64,000 nt of DNA from contig CAXXVR010000002.1 of NCBI GenBank assembly GCA_963675955.2, positions 992,001 through 1,056,000 on the forward strand, written 5' to 3'. Positions 54,238 to 63,497 of this stretch are shown in pieces. The DNA is from Desulfocicer sp963675955 (GTDB lineage: Bacteria > Desulfobacterota > Desulfobacteria > Desulfobacterales > Desulfobacteraceae). The notes under the pieces are model-generated. The model was not told the DNA's origin, did no database searches, and saw only the letters and a list, made by a program, of their open reading frames with translations. How positions within the stretch are numbered: position 1 is the first letter of the stretch; every line of letters begins with the position of its first letter. Both the position numbers and the translations under genes were made by a program.

Positions 54238-57200
54238 ATGAGCAATAAAATAGATATTTCCCAAATGAGCAGAAAACAAAAGCAGGAGATGCTCAGGAAA
54301 CTTATGGAAAAAAAAAAGCTAAAAGAGTCTTATTATCCGCTGTCATCGGGTCAAAAAGGGCTTTGGTTTCTTCAAACCATGAAACCGGAAAGCCATGCTT
54401 ATAATGTACCGTGCGCTTTTAAGGTTCATGGTACCGTGGATATCGGGGCGCTGGAAAGGGCTTTTACGTCTTTGATGGCCCACCGGCCCATTCTTCGAAC
54501 CGTGTTTAAAACCAATGAAGTTGGAGAACCCTTTCAATCCGTTGCGTATAAAAAACCCCTTTTTTTCAGGGTGAAATCCATAAGTGAAATGGCGGAATCC
54601 GAGATCGAACCGTTTTTAAGGACAGTCGCCCATGAACCCTTTAATCTTGAGAAAGGGCCGGTCTTTCGCGTCTATCTTTTTTCACGTTCGGATGTCGAGC
54701 ATATTTTGCTTATCAATGTGCACCATATCATCTTTGACGGAAGTTCCTTTGCCGTTTTTACAGATGAGTTAATGAAGATATTAAGGGGTGAGCTGACGGG
54801 CGAAAAAGTTGTTTTATCAAAGCCCGGGTCTTCTTTTGCAGACTATGTGAAATGGCAGCAGAAAATGCTTGAAGGTGATGAGGGTAAAGTCCACAAAAAG
54901 TATTGGCTTGAAAAGCTTGCAGGAGATCTTCCTGTGTTAAGGCTGCCCACCGATATCACACCGGCAGACATTTCCTCTTCCAGGGGAGGGTGCAAAACCG
55001 TAAGAGTTGAAATTTCATTGGATCTGTCAGAAAAACTCAGGAAGCTGGCCGCGGATCACCGGGTATATCTTTTTACCGTGCTTCTTTGCTCCTTCAAGGT
55101 ACTGCTGCAAAGGTACACGGAACAGGATGACATTATAACAGGTGTTCCCATGGCCGGACGAACCCGTACTGAATTTGAAGATTTAATCGGCTATTTCATC
55201 AACATGATTCCCATCAGGGCCAGTCTGCCCGAGGATATTACCTTCACCGAGTTGCTGCATCAGGTCCATGGCTCCAGTATGGGGGCTCTGGAACATCAGG
55301 ATTATCCGTTTCCTGAAATAGTTAAGGCGCTGAGGGAGCAGGGGTGGAACGATGACAGTGAGAACCCTCTGTTTAAAACCAGTTTTGTTCTTCAAAACTG
55401 GGCAAAGGGTTTGGAAAAGAATCTTCTTCATGCCAGGGGCGATGACGCTGGATTTAAACTTGAACCTATGCTTAACATTCAGCAGGAGGAGGATTTTAAC
55501 CTGGCATTGGAAGTTCTTGATTTTGAGTGTTTCCAGTTTTTCTTCAAATATGATTCCGGCCTTTACAGGCGTGAATTCGTCGTTGGCATGGCAGACAATT
55601 TTACACGGCTGCTTGAAGGCATTGTCGACAACCCGGCCCAAAGCATTTCCCGATTGCCACTGCTTACGGAATCTGATCGTGAAAAAATCCTTGTGGCATG
55701 GAATGATACAAAGGCAGATGTTGCGGATGGGATCTGTCTTTCTCAACTCATCGAAGCGCAGGTGAAAAAAACACCTGATGCCGTGGCACTTATATTTGGT
55801 GAAGAGAAATTGACCTATAACGACTTGAACCAGCGTGCCAATCAGACAGGACGTTATCTTCAAAAACTTGGCGTCAGCCCCGGGACCCGGGTTGCGGTGT
55901 GCATGGACCGTTCCTTCAGTATGATTATCGGGATGCTCGGTATTTTAAAAGCCGGTGGCGTGTACGTGCCCATGGATCCGGAATACCCGGAGGAACGCAT
56001 AAGGTACATGCTAGATGATGCAAAAGCCCCTGTTATTGTGACGGAAACACAAAGGCTGGACAGCCTGCCTAAGCATACTGCTAAAGTGGTGTGCCTGGAC
56101 CTTGAATGCTCTGTGATCAGCCAGGAGGACAAATTAAATATCCCATGTGGCGTTACCTGTGAAGATCTTGCGTACATTATCTATACCTCGGGCTCCACGG
56201 GGAGACCCAAAGGGGTTATGATCCGGCACAGGGGTGTTCCCAATCTTGCCATGGCCCAGATCCGTGTTTTTGGTATAGAACCTTCCTCCCGTATTCTCCA
56301 GTTCGCCTCCATGAGTTTTGATGCATCTATTTCGGAAATTGTCATGGCGCTCTGTGTGGGTGCTGCCCTTTGCCTGGCACCAAAGGTGGATCTAATGCCC
56401 GGAGAGAAACTGGAAACAACCCTGATTCGGCATGCCATTACCCATGTAACGCTTCCACCAACGGCCCTGACCTTTATGAATCCCGGGAGACTTAAGACAC
56501 TTTCCACCCTTGTGGTGGCCGGAGAGGCATGCCCCCCTGGAATTGCAGCCAAGTGGTCTGAAAATCGTGTTTTTATAAATGCATATGGTCCTACAGAGTC
56601 CACCGTCTGCGCATCTGTTATGCCCTATGACGGGCGGGAGGGCAAGTTACCCATTGGCCGTCCCATTGATAATATACAGCTATATATTCTTGACAAACAC
56701 CTTCAGCCGGTCCCCATCGGTGTGCCAGGTGAGCTGCACATCGGGGGGGTGGGCCTTGCCTGGGGATATTTGAACCGACCGAACCTGACCAGGAAAAAAT
56801 TTATTGCCAATCCCTTTGATCAGGATGGGAAAACTCGTCTTTACAAGACCGGTGATCTGTGCAGGTTTCTTTCTGATGGTAACATTGAGTTTCTGGGAAG
56901 AATGGATCACCAGATTAAAATTCGGGGATTCAGGATCGAATTGGGAGAAATTGAGGCTGTGCTGAGAAAACATGGGCGGATCAAGGAGGCGGTTGTGGTG
57001 GCAAGGCAGGACCACAAGACCTTTGACAGGCAGTTGATCGCCTATTTTACGACTGAAAAAGGAACTGGAGATGTACCCGGACAAGGCGAACTGCGTGCAT
57101 TTTTAAAGGCAACACTTCCAGATTTTATGATACCTGCTCCCTTTGTAAGCCTTGATACCATGCCGCTGACATCCAACGGTAAAATCGACCGTAAAGCCCT

Positions 57201-60200
57201 TCCGGAACCCGATTCAGGGGCTATGCGGGAGCAGGTTTTTGTAGCGCCTGATACGAAAACCCAGCGGATACTTGCCTCCATCTGGAAAGAGGTATTGAAA
57301 ATTGAAAATCTGAGCATCCATGACGATTTTTTCATGATGGGCGGGCATTCCCTGTTGGCCACGGTTGTGATTTCCCGCATTCAAAAAGCGTTCAACCTTG
57401 ATCTTTCCATCACCAGCATGTTCGATTTTCCCACCATATCTCAGTTCAGCCAACACCTGGACCGCCAGTTAAACACTGACCTAAACACCCACAGTGATAT
57501 CCGGCCTGTTGATCGAACAAGGCCCCTTGAGCTGTCCTTTGGCCAGCAGCGCCTTTGGTTTCTGGATAAATTTGAAGGTGGGGATTTTGCTTCCTACAAT
57601 GTGCCTGTTGCCTTCAGGGTTTCCGGCGCCTTTGATATTCCGGCGTTCAACCGTGCCATCAATGAGATCATACGACGTCATGAAGTATTGCGGACCGTTT
57701 TTCAGGATCCCACAGAAGTTGAGAATCTGGAAAATGCCGGGGGAACTACCTCCCGGGAACCTTCCCCTCTCCAGGTGATTCTGCCGGAATTAAAGATCAA
57801 CCTTACACTTATGGATATGGGCAAACTGCCGGAAAAAGAACGGGAAATCAGGGCAGGTGAGATGTTTTCCCAAGCATGTTTAAAACCCTTTGATCTCTCC
57901 AGAGGCCCTCTGATCCGCACCCTCCTTGTCCGGATGGCAACCCAGGAGCACCTGCTTTTGATTACCCTGCACCATATTGTATTCGACGGCTGGTCTGCGG
58001 GTGTTTTTTTAACGGAACTCCAAAAGCTGTATACGGCCTATATTCTGGACAAGCCTTCGCCCCTGCCCGATTTTGACATTCAATATGCAGATTTTGCCCA
58101 TTGGCAGAGACAGACCCTGCGGGGTGAAAAACTTGCAGCTCATTTAATCTATTGGAAAAAACAGCTGGCGGGTACACCCCTGTCCACGGATCTTCCAACT
58201 GACCGACCTCGACCACCTGTTCAGACCTTTAACGGCGATTTTATTTCCTTTCATCTGGACCCGGAGCTGGCCGGGGAGTTGAATATCCTCTGCCATACAT
58301 CCGGCGTCACTCTTTTCATGGTCCTTTATGCAGCGTTTGCTGTCTTGCTTTCAAGGTATGGTGCCAAAGATGATATTGTCATCGGTTCGCCTGTGGCCAA
58401 TCGCAATCACGTTCAGACGGAACATCTGATTGGTTTCTTTGTCAACACCCTGGCCTTGCGTGTGGATCTGAGCGGTAATCCGACATTTTCGAATCTGCTT
58501 GGGCGGGTGAAAAAGTGTACCCTGGATGCTTATGATCATCAGGATCTGCCCTTTGAAAGACTGATTGTTGCAGATGAACTGCAAATTGAGCGCAGCATGA
58601 GCCATTCTCCGCTGTTCCAGGTGATGTTTGATCTTCACAATGCCGATGACGGGGGGGGCTTTGAGGCGGGGAATCTTAAGTTCACCCCCTTTGAAATTGA
58701 TTACACCGTGGCCAAGTTTGACCTGTCACTTTCCATGATTGCCGGAAACGATGAAATGACTGGCAGATTTCAGTACAATACCGATCTGTTCGACCGGTCC
58801 ACCATCAGCAGGATGGTGGGGCATTTCAAGACTTTGCTGGCGGATATTTCCACCCATCCGGGAAAAAATATTTCCGAGCTGAAAATTTTGACTCCACCTG
58901 AAATAGACCAGCTCGTGTTTGGGTTCAATGATACCCAAAGAAAGTTTCCCAGGGATAAATGCATCCATCATCTGTTTGAGGCCATAGTGCAAAAAACACC
59001 CCATGCGCCAGCCGTCATTTTTGAAGACAAGGAATTGACTTATGGAGAACTGAATGCATGTGCGAACCAGATGGCCCGATATCTGCAAAAGCAAGGTGTC
59101 GGTCCGGAGGTGCTGGTCGGGCTCCACATGGAGCGCTCCTTGGAGCTTATCGTGGGACTGCTTGGTATCCTTAAGGCAGGAGGCGCTTATGTACCGATGG
59201 ACCCGGGTTATCCCAGAGAGCGCATTGCCTATATGGTAAAAGATTCCAGAGCACCGGTGGTATTGACCCAGGCGAAACTTGCAGAGAATTTTCCAGAAGG
59301 CAAAGCAATCCTTGTCTGTGTGGACAGCGATTGGGATATTATTTCCAGGGAGTCCCCGGAACCCCCAGCCTGTGATGTGAGTCCTGATAATCTGGTCTAT
59401 GTGATCTACACTTCTGGAACCACGGGTAACCCCAAAGGCGTGTTGATTGAGCATCGATCCGTATGTGCCCGGGAGGCCTATGCCATTGAACTCTACGGTC
59501 TGACAGATAAAGATGTTACCGTTCATTATCGTCCCTATAGCTTTGACGGATCCATTGAGGAATACATGCTGCCACTCCTTGTGGGAGCACGTTATATAAT
59601 GGCCCCTCCCGGCATCTCGGTAACGGATAATATTGCAGACTATCTGATCAGAGTCGTGGAAAAATATGGAGTAACAAAGATCAATATTCCACCGGTTTTA
59701 TTGGATGTCTTTCTGGAGGAACTTGAGAAAAGTGGTATCCGGAAGGCAGAAACACTGCGGACCATCGTAAGCGGTGGAGACAGGCTATCCAAGGACATTG
59801 TTTCTAAATTCCATACCTTGTTCGGTGGTGACAAGGCATTTTATAATTGTTACGGTCCCACTGAAAATACCAATGATTCCTTGATCTGGCGCTGTAATAT
59901 GGACCAGGGGCAGAGTCGTGTTCTCATCGGCAAGGCCATTGCCAACTCCCAGGCCTATATCCTGGACAAACATCGTAAGCTGGTTCCAGTGGGGATTCCT
60001 GGTGAGTTGTACGTTAGTGGCATAGGCCTTGCGCGTGGTTATCTGAATCGCCCGGATTTGACAGAAAAAGTCTTTTTGCCACACCCCTTTGATTCCAAGG
60101 AAGGTAGCCGTATCTACAGGACGGGAGATCTGTGTCGCCGTCTTCCAGACGGAAATGTTGAGTTTCTGGGAAGGGTGGATCACCAGGTGAAGATTCGGGG

Positions 60201-61665
60201 ATTCAGGATTGAACTTGGAGAAATCGAGTCGGTACTGGTACGGCATGACAGGGTTCTGGAGACCATTGTGATAGCCAGGGAAGACCAGCCCGGCAACAAA
60301 CAACTGGCAGCCTATGTCACCGCGGTTAATGTAAAGGAACCCCCTGAACCCGGTGATCTTAAAGATTATCTAAAGCAGATTTTACCCGATTACATGATTC
60401 CGCCCTTCATCATCGTTCTTGATACGCTTCCCGTTACATCCAATGGAAAATTTGACAGGAAAGCGCTGCCGGCACCAGATTTGTCGGGCATGGCAGAGGA
60501 TTATACGGCTCCGGAAACCCGGACAGAGAAAATACTTGCCGACATATGGGCCGAAACACTCGGTGTGGAACGCGTGGGCATAAATGATAATTTCTTTTCC
60601 CTGGGAGGAGACTCAATTCTCAGTATACGGATCATTTCCAAAGCTGAGGAAAAGGGCCTCTTCCTGACGGTTAAGCAGGTCTTTGAACATCAAACCCTTG
60701 CCGAGCTTGCCATGGCGGCGGTGAACCAAAAACAGGAGCCTGTGCAGTTTCCAGAGCTGATCTGCCTGAATAAGGGAACAGACGCGACTCCTGTATTCTG
60801 GATTCATGGTGGACTTGGCGGGGTTGGGGCCTATGTAAAGCTTGCACAAAGAATTCAAAGACCTTTTTACGGCATTCAGGCACAGGGTTATATGTCTGAT
60901 CGGGAATCAATCACGGACCTCAGAGAGAAGACCTCCTATTACCTGCACATTATCAGGACGGTTCAACCCCAGGGACCTTACCACCTGGGAGGATATTCTT
61001 ACGGTGGAACCATGGCCTATGAACTCACACGCCAGCTGCAGGAACTGGGGGAATCTGTGGCATCAATTGTGATGCTTGATTCCACCCCGGATTCGGGGAG
61101 TGAAAGTGAGGCGGAACCCCTTGTCTTTGATAGAAAACAGGCAATGCTTCAGGCCGTAAATATTGCATTGTTCGAATCGGTGGTTTCCGGACAGGAGGAG
61201 AGGGTGGCAAAGGTGCTCATTCATCGAAATGAATTGGATGTAAGTATGGATGATGACTTGTTTCTGGATGCGTTAATTGAAAACCCTAAAACGCGTAAAG
61301 TTTTTAAAACAAAGGAAAGGGCAGCTTCCCAAGTTATGTCCATTGTTAAGACTATAGAAAAAAGTCACATTGAAAAATATATGATTCAGCCCTTGGCTGA
61401 GCCTGATTCCGTGACCTGCCACTATTTTCGCAACAAGAGCGGACGTTTACTCGGGGATCTGGAACCCTATTTTTGTATTGAAGATGGGGCTGTAAAGGAA
61501 CGAGACGGCTATTGGGAGGCATGGGGAGAATATATATCTGATTTTAACCTGATAGACGTCAACTCTCCGAATCATATGGCCATGTTGACAGATTCGATTT
61601 CCTTTGAGGAGATCGCTGGATTTTGTGAAATACTTTATGCCAATAAGGAGCTTGAAAATATTTGA
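54238..61665 (+). CDS. Non-ribosomal peptide synthetase, C-A-PCP-C-A-PCP-TE, 2475 aa
   Basis: Domains by approximate residue: N-terminal docking helix 1-28 (MSRKQKQEMLRKLMEKK); C1 32-475 (HHIIFDG); A1 500-988; PCP1 1000-1078 (GGHSLLA); C2 1088-1555 (HHIVFDG); A2 1571-2080; PCP2 2088-2166 (GGDSILS); TE 2172-2475 with Ser in GYSYGG, Asp in VMLDS and His in SPNHMAML. It accepts the polyketide from PKS 2 and adds two amino acids; the TE then releases the product by hydrolysis or cyclisation. Read against GrsA, the A1 pocket is D-A-S-T-V-A-A-V-(C), a published Tyr-type code. A2 reads D-G-E-V-V-G-C-N-(D), which I cannot assign. There are no epimerase or methyltransferase domains, so L-amino acids are expected. 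AGGAG precedes the start. Confidence 0.94.
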   Translation: MSNKIDISQMSRKQKQEMLRKLMEKKKLKESYYPLSSGQKGLWFLQTMKPESHAYNVPCAFKVHGTVDIGALERAFTSLMAHRPILRTVFKTNEVGEPFQSVAYKKPLFFRVKSISEMAESEIEPFLRTVAHEPFNLEKGPVFRVYLFSRSDVEHILLINVHHIIFDGSSFAVFTDELMKILRGELTGEKVVLSKPGSSFADYVKWQQKMLEGDEGKVHKKYWLEKLAGDLPVLRLPTDITPADISSSRGGCKTVRVEISLDLSEKLRKLAADHRVYLFTVLLCSFKVLLQRYTEQDDIITGVPMAGRTRTEFEDLIGYFINMIPIRASLPEDITFTELLHQVHGSSMGALEHQDYPFPEIVKALREQGWNDDSENPLFKTSFVLQNWAKGLEKNLLHARGDDAGFKLEPMLNIQQEEDFNLALEVLDFECFQFFFKYDSGLYRREFVVGMADNFTRLLEGIVDNPAQSISRLPLLTESDREKILVAWNDTKADVADGICLSQLIEAQVKKTPDAVALIFGEEKLTYNDLNQRANQTGRYLQKLGVSPGTRVAVCMDRSFSMIIGMLGILKAGGVYVPMDPEYPEERIRYMLDDAKAPVIVTETQRLDSLPKHTAKVVCLDLECSVISQEDKLNIPCGVTCEDLAYIIYTSGSTGRPKGVMIRHRGVPNLAMAQIRVFGIEPSSRILQFASMSFDASISEIVMALCVGAALCLAPKVDLMPGEKLETTLIRHAITHVTLPPTALTFMNPGRLKTLSTLVVAGEACPPGIAAKWSENRVFINAYGPTESTVCASVMPYDGREGKLPIGRPIDNIQLYILDKHLQPVPIGVPGELHIGGVGLAWGYLNRPNLTRKKFIANPFDQDGKTRLYKTGDLCRFLSDGNIEFLGRMDHQIKIRGFRIELGEIEAVLRKHGRIKEAVVVARQDHKTFDRQLIAYFTTEKGTGDVPGQGELRAFLKATLPDFMIPAPFVSLDTMPLTSNGKIDRKALPEPDSGAMREQVFVAPDTKTQRILASIWKEVLKIENLSIHDDFFMMGGHSLLATVVISRIQKAFNLDLSITSMFDFPTISQFSQHLDRQLNTDLNTHSDIRPVDRTRPLELSFGQQRLWFLDKFEGGDFASYNVPVAFRVSGAFDIPAFNRAINEIIRRHEVLRTVFQDPTEVENLENAGGTTSREPSPLQVILPELKINLTLMDMGKLPEKEREIRAGEMFSQACLKPFDLSRGPLIRTLLVRMATQEHLLLITLHHIVFDGWSAGVFLTELQKLYTAYILDKPSPLPDFDIQYADFAHWQRQTLRGEKLAAHLIYWKKQLAGTPLSTDLPTDRPRPPVQTFNGDFISFHLDPELAGELNILCHTSGVTLFMVLYAAFAVLLSRYGAKDDIVIGSPVANRNHVQTEHLIGFFVNTLALRVDLSGNPTFSNLLGRVKKCTLDAYDHQDLPFERLIVADELQIERSMSHSPLFQVMFDLHNADDGGGFEAGNLKFTPFEIDYTVAKFDLSLSMIAGNDEMTGRFQYNTDLFDRSTISRMVGHFKTLLADISTHPGKNISELKILTPPEIDQLVFGFNDTQRKFPRDKCIHHLFEAIVQKTPHAPAVIFEDKELTYGELNACANQMARYLQKQGVGPEVLVGLHMERSLELIVGLLGILKAGGAYVPMDPGYPRERIAYMVKDSRAPVVLTQAKLAENFPEGKAILVCVDSDWDIISRESPEPPACDVSPDNLVYVIYTSGTTGNPKGVLIEHRSVCAREAYAIELYGLTDKDVTVHYRPYSFDGSIEEYMLPLLVGARYIMAPPGISVTDNIADYLIRVVEKYGVTKINIPPVLLDVFLEELEKSGIRKAETLRTIVSGGDRLSKDIVSKFHTLFGGDKAFYNCYGPTENTNDSLIWRCNMDQGQSRVLIGKAIANSQAYILDKHRKLVPVGIPGELYVSGIGLARGYLNRPDLTEKVFLPHPFDSKEGSRIYRTGDLCRRLPDGNVEFLGRVDHQVKIRGFRIELGEIESVLVRHDRVLETIVIAREDQPGNKQLAAYVTAVNVKEPPEPGDLKDYLKQILPDYMIPPFIIVLDTLPVTSNGKFDRKALPAPDLSGMAEDYTAPETRTEKILADIWAETLGVERVGINDNFFSLGGDSILSIRIISKAEEKGLFLTVKQVFEHQTLAELAMAAVNQKQEPVQFPELICLNKGTDATPVFWIHGGLGGVGAYVKLAQRIQRPFYGIQAQGYMSDRESITDLREKTSYYLHIIRTVQPQGPYHLGGYSYGGTMAYELTRQLQELGESVASIVMLDSTPDSGSESEAEPLVFDRKQAMLQAVNIALFESVVSGQEERVAKVLIHRNELDVSMDDDLFLDALIENPKTRKVFKTKERAASQVMSIVKTIEKSHIEKYMIQPLAEPDSVTCHYFRNKSGRLLGDLEPYFCIEDGAVKERDGYWEAWGEYISDFNLIDVNSPNHMAMLTDSISFEEIAGFCEILYANKELENI

Positions 61666-61760
61666 CCGTCATACGGCGCTCCTACAAAAAAAATACGGGA
61701 GAAGTTAATGTATCATTCGATATTTAAATTTTTTATGTCAATAAGATTGGAGAAGGGAGT

Positions 61761-63485
61761 ATGAAAAGTGCTAAATTGTTTAAAGTAGTATCGATCCTGA
61801 CGATACTGCTATGGGGATATTTTGGGATAAATGCCTGGGCAGGGCAAGCAGAAAATCCCATGGTCCAGATTAAGAACCTCGGTGAGGTCATGGGCAGTTA
61901 TGAAAGTATTACTCTGCCTGATGGAGATGTCAAAACAGTCCGATTGTTCAGTGCCATTCCCTATGCGGAACCCATGACACCGGAAAATCGTTGGCGGGCT
62001 TCGGTAAAAAAGAAACCGTTTAAAGAAACTCCCTACGATGCAACCATCCCCTGCCCAGCATGCCCCCAGCTGTCTCCGGAGAAGAATATCCAGGAAGATT
62101 GTCTTTACTTGAGAATCGCAACTCCGGAAAACGCCAGCCCCGGGGCAAAACTGCCGGTCATGGTTTTTATCCACGGAGGCGCCTTTGAAACGGGGGGTGC
62201 GAATTCTGATTTTTACAACAGCGGTGCCAACATCGTGGCCCATAAGGATGTTATAGTCGTTACGATCAATTACCGATTGGGTATTCTGGGGTTCCTGGTG
62301 CACCATGGTAACGGTGAAAATGACACAAGTTCCGGAAATTTCGGGCTTGGGGATCAAAAACTGGCAATTGAGTTCGTAAGGGAGAACATCGGGGCATTTG
62401 GGGGTGACGAAAAAAATATCACCCTTTTTGGAGAGAGTGCCGGTGCAATGTCCATTGGTTTTCACCTGATGATGGAAGATCAGGACCATTTTGATGCTGC
62501 GATTATGGAGAGTAATCTGTACGGGCTTCCTTATCTTACAGAGGCGCAAGGTGCCAAACTGGGAAAGCTGGCCCTTGAAAAGATGTCGTGCCAGGATCTT
62601 GATGGCATGCGGAAAATGAAAGTGGATGAACTTTTAAAGGTGGCAATGGAGCTGGGACCCAGTGCCATAAATGACTATGGCATGAAGGGGATCTTTTGTT
62701 TTAAGCCGGTTATTCAAGATAAGACATTTGGCTTTAAGCAGCAGCCCATCAGGCACATTCCAGATAAGCCGGTGATTCTGGGCATCAATCAAAACGAAGG
62801 GCCAATGATCGCCCTGGGGATTAAAAGGGCTCTGGAACTTTGTCTGAACATTGATAACCTGGAAAATATGACCGAAACCCAATTTCAAGCATTGCTGAAT
62901 TTGTTGTTCAAAAAAGAAAATGCACAAAGAATTTTTGAGCCTGTCAAGGCTCTGTACCCGGCGTTCATGAATGAATCAGAATGCAGTTTCATGCAGACTC
63001 CAACGAAGTATTATACGCTCTTTTCACGGATTTTATCAGATTTCTTTTTCACCAGTGCAAATCTTAAATATGCATTTGATGCAGCACCTGCCAGTTCTCC
63101 TCTATATGCCTATCATTTCACCCATGTTTCATCATGTGATCCATGGCCTGTTCTTAGACCACAGTGTAGAGAATGTGTCTGTCATACTGCAGAATTGCCA
63201 TATCTGTTTGGCACCTTTACCGCCTTCAACCCGGACTGTACCAACCTCAACAGCTGGGCACGTCTCCAACCCCAGGAGTACACCCTGTCCGAGCGGATGA
63301 TGGATTTCTGGGTCGGGTTTGCAGCCACGCGAAATCCCGGTGCACCCTGGCCAGAATTTCTGGATCTGCCCTATGCCGCCCAATTGCTTGACCTTAACAT
63401 TGAACCCTCTCCGGTAAAGGCGACTTCATTGGGAGCAGATGCCTTTTATCAATTATATCTGCCGATACTTGAATCTGAAAACTGA
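61761..63485 (+). CDS. Exported type-B carboxylesterase
   Basis: A 574-residue alpha/beta-hydrolase of the COesterase family. An N-terminal signal peptide (hydrophobic SILTILLWGYFGI, then AWAG) predicts export to the periplasm. The oxyanion region is FIHGGAFETGG, the nucleophile elbow is FGESAGAMS, and an acid-residue candidate lies in NQNEGPMI. The His is in CHTAELPYLFG, placed as in family members. It starts 95 bp after the NRPS with a good ribosome site (GAAGGGAG), and the next gene follows after 12 bp, so it is probably in the same operon. It could mature the exported product by cleaving an ester or acyl group, or destroy it for self-protection. The family assignment is firm; the role is inferred. 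Confidence 0.88.
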   Translation: MKSAKLFKVVSILTILLWGYFGINAWAGQAENPMVQIKNLGEVMGSYESITLPDGDVKTVRLFSAIPYAEPMTPENRWRASVKKKPFKETPYDATIPCPACPQLSPEKNIQEDCLYLRIATPENASPGAKLPVMVFIHGGAFETGGANSDFYNSGANIVAHKDVIVVTINYRLGILGFLVHHGNGENDTSSGNFGLGDQKLAIEFVRENIGAFGGDEKNITLFGESAGAMSIGFHLMMEDQDHFDAAIMESNLYGLPYLTEAQGAKLGKLALEKMSCQDLDGMRKMKVDELLKVAMELGPSAINDYGMKGIFCFKPVIQDKTFGFKQQPIRHIPDKPVILGINQNEGPMIALGIKRALELCLNIDNLENMTETQFQALLNLLFKKENAQRIFEPVKALYPAFMNESECSFMQTPTKYYTLFSRILSDFFFTSANLKYAFDAAPASSPLYAYHFTHVSSCDPWPVLRPQCRECVCHTAELPYLFGTFTAFNPDCTNLNSWARLQPQEYTLSERMMDFWVGFAATRNPGAPWPEFLDLPYAAQLLDLNIEPSPVKATSLGADAFYQLYLPILESEN

Positions 63486-63497
63486 TATGGGAAACCA

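Noticed and set aside
58726..59526. A 266-codon open frame on the minus strand inside the NRPS
   Set aside because: It lies antisense to well-conserved condensation and adenylation domains and shows no ribosome site or recognisable family; it is a by-product of the codon pattern of the real gene.
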